Shown here piece by piece: positions 51,246-59,814 of a stretch of DNA of 64,000 nt. Position 1 is the stretch's first letter, and the number at the start of each line of letters is the position of its first letter. Source of the DNA: Mangrovactinospora gilvigrisea (GTDB lineage Bacteria > Actinomycetota > Actinomycetes > Streptomycetales > Streptomycetaceae); the NCBI RefSeq assembly GCF_001879105.1, contig NZ_MLCF01000062.1, forward strand, positions 1 to 64,000, in the 5' to 3' direction. Both the position numbers and the translations under genes were made by a program. The notes under the pieces are model-generated. The model ran no database searches. It was not told the DNA's origin and saw nothing but the letters and a program-made list of their open reading frames with translations.

Positions 51246-51812
51246 TCACCGGTCGCAGCTCCAGCCGATGATCCGGCCGCTGGCCGGCGCGACGGTGACG
51301 ACCGTGCGCGGGGCCGTCCCAGAGACGAGGGCCGTCGCCCGGCTCGGCCCGGTCTGCCGCAGCGGGCCGACGTGGAACGCGGCGTCGGCGGGCGGCGTCC
51401 CGCAGACGGCCGGCCAGCTCCTCCCGCTCGACGCCGTGGCGACGGCGGCCGCACGGGCCAGGGCCGGCGCGGCGAGATGGGCCCGGACCAGGCCGTTGAG
51501 GTCGGCGCGGGCGGCGGCGGCCGACGGGAGACGGGCGTAGTAGTCGGCCACCGCGGCGTGCGCGGCGTCCAGCTCGGTGCGGGGGGTGGCCGCGGTGTGC
51601 GGGGCGGGGCCGGCGTGCCCGCCGAAGACCGCGAGGAGCGCGACCGCCGCGCTCGCGGCGGTCCCGCCCGCCGCGAGGGCCAGGCGGCGGCGCCGGCGCC
51701 GGGCGGCGCCGCGCTGCCGGATCTGCCGGGGCGTCAGCACCGGCCGGAGCGGGGGCCGGGCAGGCTCGGCGAGCGCGGCGCGGATCCGGCCGTCGTCGTC
51801 CGGCTCAGACAT
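51246..51812 (-). CDS. Membrane partner of the ECF sigma factor (putative anti-sigma)
   Basis: 188 residues. Soluble N-terminus, a single membrane helix (RRLALAAGGTAASAAVALLAVFGG) and an external C-terminal part with two Cys (PAVCGTPP, WSCDR) that could form a disulphide. The gene overlaps the sigma-factor stop by 8 bp, so the proteins are made together. No HxxxCxxC zinc anti-sigma motif was found, so function as an anti-sigma is inferred from position only. Confidence 0.75.
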   Translation of the reverse strand: MSEPDDDGRIRAALAEPARPPLRPVLTPRQIRQRGAARRRRRRLALAAGGTAASAAVALLAVFGGHAGPAPHTAATPRTELDAAHAAVADYYARLPSAAAARADLNGLVRAHLAAPALARAAAVATASSGRSWPAVCGTPPADAAFHVGPLRQTGPSRATALVSGTAPRTVVTVAPASGRIIGWSCDR

Positions 51813-52317
51813 GGCTCGACTTCCTTTCCGCGCCGTCGCGTTCCTCCCGGCGGAGCTCCCGGGCGAGCGCCTTGCGGCCCCGGGCCAGCCAGCTCTTGAC
51901 CGTCCCCGCGGAGGCGCCGGTCTCGCCGGCGATCTGCTCCACGCCGAGATCGCACAGGTAGTGCAGGACCAGGACGCGCCGCTGGTTCAGCGGCAGGGCG
52001 GCGAGGGCCTGCTCCACCAGCACCCGGTCCGGCGACGGCGCCGCGACCTCGGCCGGGCCGTGGTGGTGGCGCACCGCCAGCTCCCAGCCGCGCCGCAGCC
52101 GCCGGAACCGCGAGACGGCCAGCCGCCAGGCCGTCGTCCGGATCCACGCCTCGGGCAGCTCCGCCGAGTCGAGGACGGAACGCCGGGACCAGGCGCGCAC
52201 GAACGCCTCCTGCACCGCGTCCTGGGCGGCCTCGGCGTCCCCGGTCATCAGGGTCAGCTGACGCACCAGCCTGGGGAACGCCGCTGTGTAGAGGGCGTCG
52301 AACTCCTCGTCCTGCAC
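51805..52317 (-). CDS. ECF-type RNA polymerase sigma factor
   Basis: 170 residues from a GTG. Sigma region 2 reads FDALYTAAFPRLVRQLTLMTGDAEAAQDAVQEAFVRAWSRR; region 4 reads ALAALPLNQRRVLVLHYLCDLGVEQIAGETGASAGTVKSWLARGRKALARELR. Length and lack of region 1.1/3 fit group-4 sigma factors (SigE/SCO-type). It starts the two-gene operon with the membrane partner. In-frame residues upstream of the GTG are His/Arg/Pro-rich and rejected. The promoter lies beside a 9-bp repeat array. Confidence 0.92.
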   Translation of the reverse strand: MQDEEFDALYTAAFPRLVRQLTLMTGDAEAAQDAVQEAFVRAWSRRSVLDSAELPEAWIRTTAWRLAVSRFRRLRRGWELAVRHHHGPAEVAAPSPDRVLVEQALAALPLNQRRVLVLHYLCDLGVEQIAGETGASAGTVKSWLARGRKALARELRREERDGAERKSSHV

Positions 52318-52463
52318 TGCGCATCCACTCCTGCCCGCGGGCCGGGATCGGTGTCGGGCCGCTCGATGAATACGCACGGCGGGGCGCCGCGGTGGCGGGT
52401 GGGGGCGGTGACATGCCTCACAGCGTGCTGCTGCCACCGCGGCGGCATCGGCGGGCGTACCCC

Positions 52464-52580
52464 GATCGACCCGATCGACCCGATCGACCCGATCGACCCG
52501 ATCGACCCGATCGACCCGATCGACCCGATCGACCCGATCGACCCGACCGACCTGACCGACCCGGTCAACCCGGTCGACCC
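52464..52580. repeat. 9-bp tandem repeat (GATCGACCC) array
   Basis: Nine perfect copies of GATCGACCC are followed by four degenerate ones. The array ends 19 bp before the ATG of a small secreted-protein gene and begins 147 bp upstream of the ECF sigma gene. Being a multiple of three, it stays open in two reading frames (as DRP or IDP repeats), but no start codon with ribosome site precedes it. Confidence 0.9.
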
Positions 52581-52598
52581 GAGAGAAAGGCCCGCTTC

Positions 52599-52997
52599 AT
52601 GTCCGCACACCGCGCCCCGCGCCCCGGACGCCTCCGCCTCAACCGCGTCGCCGTCACCGCCGCCGCCCTGCTGGCCGGCCTCGGCGCCGCCGCCACGGCC
52701 CACGCCCAGACGGGGACCGCCCACTCGACCGCCTCGCCCGCCGCGGCCAGCGCGTCGACCCCCGAGGCGGCCCGGGCCGCGGCCGCCGCTGCCGCCAGGG
52801 CGGCGAAGGCGGCCAGGCCGGCCGGCACGTCGACCCCGGCGACCACGGCCGCCAGGCATGCCGCCGCGTCCGCCGGCGATGCCGCGTGCCGCGCCGCCAC
52901 CAGGGCCGCCGCCAAGGCCGCCGCCAGGACGGGAACGCCCCAGGACGCCCGAGACGCGGCCGTCGCCAACCTCAAGCGCCAGGAGGCGTGCGGCTGA
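52599..52997 (+). CDS. Small secreted Ala-rich protein
   Basis: 132 residues with a signal peptide (RLRLNRVAVTAAALLAGLGAAATAHAQ). The mature part is about 40% Ala with Arg/Lys, Thr and Ser (AARAAAAAAARAAKAARPAG; AACRAATRAAAKAAARTG), predicted mostly helical; two Cys near the end. GAGAAAGG precedes the ATG. Low-complexity secreted proteins of this kind are common in Streptomyces and lack known function. The repeat array directly upstream may affect its expression. Confidence 0.65.
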   Translation: MSAHRAPRPGRLRLNRVAVTAAALLAGLGAAATAHAQTGTAHSTASPAAASASTPEAARAAAAAAARAAKAARPAGTSTPATTAARHAAASAGDAACRAATRAAAKAAARTGTPQDARDAAVANLKRQEACG

Positions 52998-53051
52998 CGG
53001 CGCGTCCGGCGCCGGCACGGCCGGGGCAACGTCCGCCGCCCGGCCCACCCG

Positions 53052-54020
53052 TCAGTTCTTCCGCAGGTCCGGGGCGTCGGCGCCGATCGTCGCTCGGCGG
53101 GCCGCGCCCCAGGCGGCGCGGAGCGCGCGGGTGACGGCCGGGGGGTGGTCGCCGAGGATGCGCAGCCAGGCGCCGCAGTCGTCGGGGAGGGTGCTGACGC
53201 CGAACCGCACCCCGTCGGACGCGCAGTCGGACGCGCCGTCGGACACCCCGCCGAGCACGCCGTCGAGCGCCGCGTGCAGCGCGTCCGCCAACTCGGCGGC
53301 GGGCCCCGGGCAGACGGCGAAGAGCGAGGCCATCACGTCGTGCCCGCCGAGCACCGCCGGTCCGTCGACCGAGCCGCCCGCCGCGTCCTGTCCGGGCACC
53401 AGGCGGACGGTGTCGACGGCGAGCAGCTCCCCGTCCGGGCGGACGATCTCCAGGTCCAGCGCCAGCGCGGTGTAGGCGTGCCGCTCGCCGCGGGCCAGCC
53501 GGCCCGCCGTCACGGTCTCGGCGGCGATCACCGTCGCCGACTCCGCGACCGTGATCCGGGTCTGCTGGTGGAAGCGGCTGCCGGCGTAGGGGATCAGCGG
53601 GTCCGGGAGGTACTCCAGGACGGCGCCGTCCTCCGCCGCCAGCCGCACCGACTGCGCGGCGTGGTCGAAGTCGCAGCGGTGCAGCCGAGTCGCGGCCTGG
53701 GTGGTGACCAGCGCGTGGGCCCCGGGGCCGACCTCGACGTCCACCGCCAGCCGATCGGCCTGCACCACGCCGCCCCCGGTCGACATCAGGTAGCTGACCG
53801 GCGTGCCGGGCAGCGCCGGGTCGATGTAGAGGGGGCGGGTGAGCGAGAGCGGCGCGGTGTGGTGGCGGTGCGTCAGCTCGGTCCGCGCGCCGCGGCGTTC
53901 GTAGCGCAGCTCCAGCCGGCCGACCTTGGCGGGGCGGCCCGCGCCGAGGGTGTCGGGAGGCCCGGCCCCGGCGCGCACCGCGGCCGGGACGCGCTCGGGG
54001 CCGACGTCCGTCGCGGTCAC
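53052..54020 (-). CDS. ureD: Urease accessory protein UreD
   Basis: Scaffold for delivery of nickel to apourease with UreF and UreG. 322 residues from a GTG overlapping the ureG stop (GTGA). Recognised by GRLELRYERRGARTELTHRHHTAPLSLTRPLYIDPALPG, LMSTGGGVVQADRLAVDVEVGPGAHALVTTQAATRLHR and LEYLPDPLIPYAGSRF. A Ser/Asp-rich insert (GVSDGASDCASDGV) near residue 270 is not typical. Last gene of the operon; the stop lies 54 bp from the convergent small secreted-protein gene. Confidence 0.94.
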   Translation of the reverse strand: MTATDVGPERVPAAVRAGAGPPDTLGAGRPAKVGRLELRYERRGARTELTHRHHTAPLSLTRPLYIDPALPGTPVSYLMSTGGGVVQADRLAVDVEVGPGAHALVTTQAATRLHRCDFDHAAQSVRLAAEDGAVLEYLPDPLIPYAGSRFHQQTRITVAESATVIAAETVTAGRLARGERHAYTALALDLEIVRPDGELLAVDTVRLVPGQDAAGGSVDGPAVLGGHDVMASLFAVCPGPAAELADALHAALDGVLGGVSDGASDCASDGVRFGVSTLPDDCGAWLRILGDHPPAVTRALRAAWGAARRATIGADAPDLRKN

Positions 54021-54703
54021 CGGCGGTAGCCGTCGAGGAAGTCGGCGATCCCGGCGATGCCGTCGCCGCTCAGGGCGTTGGTGAGGTGGACGGGCCGGCC
54101 GTCCCGCACCTTGACCGCGTCGGCCTCCATCCGCGCGAGGTCGCAGCGCACATAGCGGGCGATGTCGGTCTTGTTGATGACCAGCAGGTCGGACTCGGTG
54201 ATGCCGGGGCCGCGCTTCCGGGGCATCTTGTCGCCCTCGGCGGTGTCCAGGACGAACAGGAACAGATCGACCAGCGCCGGGCTGAAGGTGAGCGTCAGAT
54301 TGTCGCCGCCGGACTCGAAGAGCAGGGTGTCCAGGTCAGGGTGGCGCTCCACCAGCTCGGCGGCGGCGGCCAGGTTCATCGTCGGGTCGTCGCGGACGGC
54401 GGTGTGCGGGCAGGCGCCGGTCTCGACGCCGACGATGCGGTCGGCGTCGAGGATGCCGTCCAGGGTGCGGCGGACGTGCCGGGCGTCCTCCTGGGTGTAG
54501 ATGTCGTTGGTGATGACGGCGGGCCGTCGGCCGCGCGCCACCAGCAGCGGGACGAGGGCCTCGATGAGAGCCGTCTTGCCGGATCCGACGGGCCCGGCGA
54601 CGCCGACCCGCAGGATGCCGTCGTCGGGCCGGGCGAGGTCGAAGTCGTCGTTGTGGTCGTGGTCGTGGTGGTAGGCGGGATCGTGCACGGTCGGGTGCTC
54701 CAA
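54017..54703 (-). CDS. ureG: Urease accessory GTPase UreG
   Basis: 228 residues. A His/Asp-rich N-terminus (AYHHDHDHNDD) binds nickel. P-loop GPVGSGKT at about 37-44, ITNDIYTQEDA, VGVETGACPHTAVRDDPTMN (the Cys-Pro-His nickel site), FESGGDNL and NKTD GTP-base motif. It couples GTP hydrolysis to nickel insertion with UreD and UreF. ATG with AAAGGGA upstream; 12 bp after ureF. Confidence 0.97.
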   Translation of the reverse strand: MEHPTVHDPAYHHDHDHNDDFDLARPDDGILRVGVAGPVGSGKTALIEALVPLLVARGRRPAVITNDIYTQEDARHVRRTLDGILDADRIVGVETGACPHTAVRDDPTMNLAAAAELVERHPDLDTLLFESGGDNLTLTFSPALVDLFLFVLDTAEGDKMPRKRGPGITESDLLVINKTDIARYVRCDLARMEADAVKVRDGRPVHLTNALSGDGIAGIADFLDGYRR

Positions 54704-54715
54704 AGGGACGCGGGG

Positions 54716-55396
54716 TCAGGAAGCGAAGAGCCGCGCCTCGGCGCGCTCATGGCGGGCGCCCATCAGGTCGGCGAGCGGCGTGCAGCCGCCGAGGTCGGCG
54801 AGGTCGCGGGCGAGCGCGTCGGCGGTGGCGCGCTCGATGGCGGGGGCGAGCCGGCGCAGCAGCAGCTGGGCGCGGCGGTGGTCGGTGAGGCGCAGCCGCA
54901 GCGCGGCGCCGGCGAGGCTCGCGGCGAGGCCGAAGAGCTCGGCGGCGACGGCGTGTTCGACGGGGACGCCGAGGGCGGCGTGCGCCACGGCGGCGACGAC
55001 GGGGCGGCAGGGCCGCACGCCGTCGAGCCCGGCGAGCGTCTCCAGTTCGGGGGTGCGGTGGATCTCGCGGGTCAGGTCGAGCAGCTGGCGCCCGGTGCGG
55101 ACGGTGGCCTGGCGGGCCTCCCGTCCCAGCTTGGTCGCGTGCAGCCGGCGGTCGACGGCCGCGACCGCCGGCCAGTCGCCGGCCGTGCAGGCCCGGTGGG
55201 CGAGGGCGACGGCGGTGGCGTCGGAGGGGCCGGCGCCGGCGGAGAGGATCCCGGCGAGCAGCGCGGGCAGCGTCGCCGGGGTGACGGCCCGCGCCTGCTG
55301 GTAGCCCTCCAGGGAGTGGGAGAGCGTGTACATCCCGCTCGGGAACGCCGAGTCGGTGAGCTGAAGCACCGCCAGCAGTTCGTCGACGCCGCTCAT
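54716..55396 (-). CDS. ureF: Urease accessory protein UreF
   Basis: 226 residues, helical, with the UreF opening [29 protein letters not shown] and later [35 protein letters not shown]. It acts in the UreDFG complex as activator of UreG. The ATG overlaps the ureC stop (ATGA). Length is normal. Confidence 0.94.
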   Translation of the reverse strand: MSGVDELLAVLQLTDSAFPSGMYTLSHSLEGYQQARAVTPATLPALLAGILSAGAGPSDATAVALAHRACTAGDWPAVAAVDRRLHATKLGREARQATVRTGRQLLDLTREIHRTPELETLAGLDGVRPCRPVVAAVAHAALGVPVEHAVAAELFGLAASLAGAALRLRLTDHRRAQLLLRRLAPAIERATADALARDLADLGGCTPLADLMGARHERAEARLFAS

Positions 55397-57123
55397 GCGA
55401 GGTAGAACAGCTGGTTGAGCGGGAGCCGTTCCGCCGGGGCGATGCTCACCGGGTCGCCGTCGACCGTGACCCGGTAGGTCTCCGGGTCGACGGCGATCCG
55501 CGGCAGGGCGGCGTTGCGCACCATGTCCGCCTTGCCGATGTCCCGGCAGCCGCGCACGGCCTCGACCCGGCGCCGCAGCCCGAGCCGCTCGGGCACCCCG
55601 GCCGCCAGCGCCGCCGCCGAGGTGAAGGTCACCGAGGTGGCGTGCTTGGCCGCGCCGAGCTGTCCGAACATCGGCCGGTAGAAGACCGGTTGGGGGGTGG
55701 GGAGCGAGGCGTTGGGATCGCCCATCGCGGCCCAGCCGACCATCCCGCCCTTGATCACCAGCCGCGGCTTGGCGGCGAACGCGTCGATCGGCCAGAGCAC
55801 GATGTCGGCGAGCTTGCCGGGCTCCAGCGAGCCGACCACGTGCGACGCCCCGGCCGCGATCGCCGGGTTGAGCGTCACCTTGGCGAGGTAGCGCAGCACC
55901 CGCTGGTTGTCGTTGCGGGCGGTGTCGCCGTCCGCGGTGAGCGGACCCAACTGGTCCTTGCAGTGGTGGGCGGTCTGGAAGGTGCGCTGGAAGGTCTCGC
56001 CGACGCGCCCCATCGCCTGGGAGTCCGAGGACATGACGGAGATGACGCCGAGGTCGTGCAGCACGGTCTCGGCGGCGATGGTCTCGGCGCGCACCCGGCT
56101 GTCGGCGAAGGAGACGTCCTCCGGCACGTCCCGGGACAGGTGGTGGCAGACCATCACCATGTCGAGCAGCTCGTCGACGGAGTTGACCGAGTAGGGCAGC
56201 GTCGGGTTGGTGGAGCCCGGCAGGGCGTGCGGCTCGCCGGCGATCCGCAGGATGTCGGGGGCGTGGCCGCCGCCCGCGCCCTCGGTGTGGAAGGTGTGGA
56301 CGGTGCGTCCGGCGATGGCGGCGAGGGTGTCCTCGTAGAAGCCGCCCTCGTTGAGGGTGTCGGTGTGGACGGCGAGCTGGACGTCGTGCGCGTCGGCGGT
56401 GCGCAGCGCCGCGTCCAGGGCGGCGGGGGTGGCGCCCCAGTCCTCGTGGACCTTGAGGCCGGCGGCGCCGGCCTCGATCTGCTCGTGCAGCGCGGGCGTC
56501 AGGGAGGCGTTGCCCTTGCCCAGCAGGCCGACGTTGACGGGGAGTTCGTCGGCGGCCTGCAGCATCCGGTGCAGGTTCCACGGGCCGGGGGTGCAGGTGG
56601 TGCCGTTGGTGCCGTCGGTGGGTCCGGTGCCGCCGCCGAAGAAGGTGGTGATGCCGTTGCTGAGCGCCTCCTCGGCCTGCTGCGGGGAGATGAAGTGGAT
56701 GTGGCTGTCGACGCCGCCGGGGGTGGCGATGTGGTGCTCGGCGGAGACCACCTCGGTGCCGGGGCCGATCACGAGGTCGGGGTGGACGCCGTCCTGGGTG
56801 CCGGGGTTGCCGGCCTTGCCGACGGCGACGATGCGGCCGTCCCGCACCCCGATGTCGCCCTTGACGACGCCCAGCACCGGATCGAGGACGAGGGCGTTGG
56901 TGACGACCAGGTCGAGGGCGCCGTCGGCGCTGCGGCGGGCGGGGTCCTGCGCCATCCCGTCGCGGATGGTCTTGCCTCCGCCGTAGACGGCCTCCTCGCC
57001 GTAGTGGCCGGCGTTGTGGTCGTGGGTCACCTCGACGACCAGGTTGGTGTCGGCGAGGCGGACGCGGTCGCCGGTGGTGGGCCCGTACAGCTCGGCGTAC
57101 TGCCGCCGCGAGACGACGGCCAT
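55393..57123 (-). CDS. ureC: Urease alpha subunit UreC
   Basis: Catalytic subunit that hydrolyses urea to ammonia and CO2. 576 residues. Nickel ligands: HIHF (strand 1), carbamylated Lys in GLKVHEDWG near residue 223, His in [12 protein letters not shown] and [15 protein letters not shown], and Asp in [12 protein letters not shown]. The flap Cys/His pair is in VCHHLSRD. N-terminus [23 protein letters not shown] is standard. The start overlaps the ureAB stop by one base (TGATG). Confidence 0.98.
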   Translation of the reverse strand: MAVVSRRQYAELYGPTTGDRVRLADTNLVVEVTHDHNAGHYGEEAVYGGGKTIRDGMAQDPARRSADGALDLVVTNALVLDPVLGVVKGDIGVRDGRIVAVGKAGNPGTQDGVHPDLVIGPGTEVVSAEHHIATPGGVDSHIHFISPQQAEEALSNGITTFFGGGTGPTDGTNGTTCTPGPWNLHRMLQAADELPVNVGLLGKGNASLTPALHEQIEAGAAGLKVHEDWGATPAALDAALRTADAHDVQLAVHTDTLNEGGFYEDTLAAIAGRTVHTFHTEGAGGGHAPDILRIAGEPHALPGSTNPTLPYSVNSVDELLDMVMVCHHLSRDVPEDVSFADSRVRAETIAAETVLHDLGVISVMSSDSQAMGRVGETFQRTFQTAHHCKDQLGPLTADGDTARNDNQRVLRYLAKVTLNPAIAAGASHVVGSLEPGKLADIVLWPIDAFAAKPRLVIKGGMVGWAAMGDPNASLPTPQPVFYRPMFGQLGAAKHATSVTFTSAAALAAGVPERLGLRRRVEAVRGCRDIGKADMVRNAALPRIAVDPETYRVTVDGDPVSIAPAERLPLNQLFYLA

Positions 57124-57827
57124 CAGCGCTCACCCTCTCCGTCCGCGTGCTCGTCCTGCTGGCCGCGCCCGGAGAAGCCGGTGAGGCGCCGCTCGCCGCC
57201 GAACTCCACCAGCACCACCTCCCGGGTGTCGCCGGGCTCGAAGCGGACGGCGGTGCCGGACGGCACGTCCAGCCGCATGCCGCGGGCGGCCTCGCGGTCG
57301 AACCGCAGGGCGCTGTTGGCCTCGGCGAAGTGGTAGTGGGAGCCGACCTGGACGGCGCGGTCGCCGGTGTTGCCCACCGTCATGGGGAGGGTGCGGCGGC
57401 CCGCGTTGAGCTCGATCTCGCCGTCCTCGAGAAGGTAGCCGGCGGGGCCGTGGCCGCTTGTCGGGGCGCCGTCCGCGTCGGAACCGTCCGCGTCGGTGCC
57501 GTCCGCGTCGGTGCCGTCCGCAGGGCCGGGGACGGGGTCGTGGACGGTGACGAGCTTGGTGCCGTCCACGAAGGCGGCCTCCACCTGAAGGATGCTCAGC
57601 CGCTCGCGGACGCCGTCCATCACCTCGTCGCCGGCCACCACCGTGCGGCCGAGCGTCATGCAGGCGGCGACGGTCGCACCGTCCCGGGCGGCCTCCAGGA
57701 TGGCCTCGCTGATCAGCGCGGCGGCCTCGGCGACGTTGAGCCGGGTGCCGCGGGCGCGGCGCCGCCGGGCGAGCTCGGCGACAGCGTAGATCTGCAGCTT
57801 GTCCCGTTCGCGGGGGGCTAGGTTCAT
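57123..57827 (-). CDS. ureAB: Fused urease gamma-beta subunit UreAB
   Basis: 234 residues. Residues 1-100 are UreA ([49 protein letters not shown]). An acidic linker ([17 protein letters not shown] repeats) of about 30 residues leads to UreB ([48 protein letters not shown]... [23 protein letters not shown]). Fusion is known in actinobacterial and Helicobacter ureases. The start has no evident ribosome site. The intergenic region to the permease holds the divergent promoters. Confidence 0.95.
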   Translation of the reverse strand: MNLAPRERDKLQIYAVAELARRRRARGTRLNVAEAAALISEAILEAARDGATVAACMTLGRTVVAGDEVMDGVRERLSILQVEAAFVDGTKLVTVHDPVPGPADGTDADGTDADGSDADGAPTSGHGPAGYLLEDGEIELNAGRRTLPMTVGNTGDRAVQVGSHYHFAEANSALRFDREAARGMRLDVPSGTAVRFEPGDTREVVLVEFGGERRLTGFSGRGQQDEHADGEGER

Positions 57828-58060
57828 CGGCTCAGAGCTACCGGACGTGCGTTGCGGCCAGGTTTCCGTGCTGTTCCCGCGGCGTTTCGCGACCGGGCCG
57901 AGGACGGGTCCGAGGACCGCCCGAGGACGGGTCCGGACTCGTGCGCCGCCGCGCCGTATGCCGCAACATCCGCGTAACGCCGCGGGAGTCGCCCGCTTAA
58001 CCTCCCGTCCCTAGGGTCGCCGTTCATTCCACCGGACCCCGTCCCCTGGAGGCGAGCCGC

Positions 58061-59794
58061 ATGACCGATGTCGCACCACCGTCCGCATCCGCATCCCCGT
58101 CTGCATCCCCGTCCGCGTCCACCCCCACGCCCGGCCCCAGCCGTCCGCCGCGCCGCGACTACGCCAAGGCGGTGGCGGACGAGAGCCGCGAGGACTACTC
58201 GCTCCGCTACGCCCCGCACTCCTTCCGCCGCTGGTCGCCGCTGATGGTCGCGTCGACCGCGCTGGGCGGGATCGCCTACCTCGCGGACTTCGCGATCGGC
58301 TCCTCGATCGCCTTCTCCTACGGCTTCACCAACGCGGCGCTGGCGATCCTCGCGGCCGCCGTGGTGATCTTCCTGACGGGCATTCCGATCGCCCGGGCGG
58401 TCGCCAAGTACGGCGTGGACATGGACCTGTTGACCCGGGGCGCCGGCTTCGGCTACTTCGGGTCGACGCTCACGTCCCTGATCTACGCCAGCTTCACCTT
58501 CATCTTCTTCGCCACCGAGGGCTCGATCATGGCGCAGGCCTTCCGGCAGGCGCTGCACATCCCGCTGCCGATCGGCTACCTGATCACCACGCTCATCGTC
58601 ATCCCCTTCGTCTTCAAGGGCATGGCCGCGCTGGCCCGGATGCAGGCCTGGACGCAGCCGGTCTGGCTGGTGGGGATGGTGCTGCCGTTCGTGATCCTCG
58701 CCGTCACCTCACCGTCGACGTTCGCCGAGTTCGGCTCGTTCGGCGGCGCGGACGGCACCCACCAGGGCTTCAGCGCGGTCGGGTTCGGGATGGGCATGGG
58801 CGTGGCGCTGTCGCTGATCGGGCAGATCGGCGAACAGGCGGACTACCTGCGGTTCATGCCGGCCAAGACCGCCGAGAACCGGCGGCGCTGGAACCTGGCG
58901 GTGATGGCGGCCGGGCCGGGCTGGGTGGTGATCGGCGCGCTGAAGCAGCTCGGCGGGGCGCTGCTGGCGTTCGCGGCGCTCGGCGCCGTCGGCAGCACGC
59001 GCGCGCTGGAGCCGATCGAGCCCTACATGCACGCGCTGCGCCCGTGGTTCGGCGGAGCGGCGCTGCCGCTCGCGGCGATCTACGTGGTCGTCTCGCAGAT
59101 CAAGATCAACTCGACCAATGCCTACTCGGGATCGCTCTCCTGGTCGAACTTCTTCTCCCGGCTCACCCACCGGCACCCGGGCCGCGTCTGGTACATCTTC
59201 CTCAACGTGGCCATCTCCCTGGTGCTGATGGAGATGAACATGTTCTCGGCGCTCAACACGCTGCTGGGCTTCTACTCCAATGTGGGCATCGCCTGGATCG
59301 CGGCCGTCTGCGCCGACCTGGTGATCAACAAGCCGCTGGGGCTGAGCCCGCGCTACATCGAGTTCAAGCGCGCGTATCTGCACAGCGTCAACCCGGCCGG
59401 GTTCGGGGCGATGGTGGTGGCCTCGATCCTCTCCATCACCGCGTTCTTCGGGGCGTTCGGGCCCTATCTGCGGGCGTTCAGCCCGCTGCTGGCGCTGGTG
59501 GTGGCGGGGGTGCTGAGCCCGCTGATCGCCTGGGCCACCAAGGGCCGCTACTACCTGGCGCGCCCGAACCCGGCCACCGACCCGACGGTGACGGAGACGG
59601 CGGAGTGCGTGCGCTGCGGCAGCGCGTACGAGCTGCCGGACACGGCGCAGTGCCCGGTGCACAAGGGCGCCATCTGCTCGCTCTGCTGCAGCCTGGAGGC
59701 GGACTGCCACGACGCCTGCAAGCGGAACGGCCCCGCCCCGGCCGGCCCCGTCGACCTGGGCATGCCGGGGCGGTCGCCGTCGTCGCGCACCTGA
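58061..59794 (+). CDS. NCS1-family permease with a Cys-rich C-terminal tail
   Basis: 577 residues. Twelve likely membrane helices from about 55 to 495 with the NCS1 (cytosine/purine/allantoin/hydantoin) pattern: SFRRWSPLMVASTALGGIAYLADFAIGSSIAFSYGFTNA, GAGFGYFGSTLTSLIYASFTFIFFATEGSIMAQAF, INSTNAYSGSLSWSNFFSRL. The last 80 residues are soluble and carry ECVRCGSAYELPDTAQC, VHKGAICSLCCSLEADCHDAC: ten Cys/His, likely zinc binding. It may take up a nitrogen source (purine, urea precursor) feeding the divergent urease operon. GGAGG precedes the ATG. Confidence 0.92.
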   Translation: MTDVAPPSASASPSASPSASTPTPGPSRPPRRDYAKAVADESREDYSLRYAPHSFRRWSPLMVASTALGGIAYLADFAIGSSIAFSYGFTNAALAILAAAVVIFLTGIPIARAVAKYGVDMDLLTRGAGFGYFGSTLTSLIYASFTFIFFATEGSIMAQAFRQALHIPLPIGYLITTLIVIPFVFKGMAALARMQAWTQPVWLVGMVLPFVILAVTSPSTFAEFGSFGGADGTHQGFSAVGFGMGMGVALSLIGQIGEQADYLRFMPAKTAENRRRWNLAVMAAGPGWVVIGALKQLGGALLAFAALGAVGSTRALEPIEPYMHALRPWFGGAALPLAAIYVVVSQIKINSTNAYSGSLSWSNFFSRLTHRHPGRVWYIFLNVAISLVLMEMNMFSALNTLLGFYSNVGIAWIAAVCADLVINKPLGLSPRYIEFKRAYLHSVNPAGFGAMVVASILSITAFFGAFGPYLRAFSPLLALVVAGVLSPLIAWATKGRYYLARPNPATDPTVTETAECVRCGSAYELPDTAQCPVHKGAICSLCCSLEADCHDACKRNGPAPAGPVDLGMPGRSPSSRT

Positions 59795-59814
59795 TCCGCC
59801 TCCTGGCGCGGCGG

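Noticed and set aside
52392-52598. Open frame through the 9-bp array giving DRP repeats fused to the secreted protein
   Set aside because: The upstream ATG has no ribosome site, and the downstream ATG with GAGAAAGG opens a clean signal peptide.
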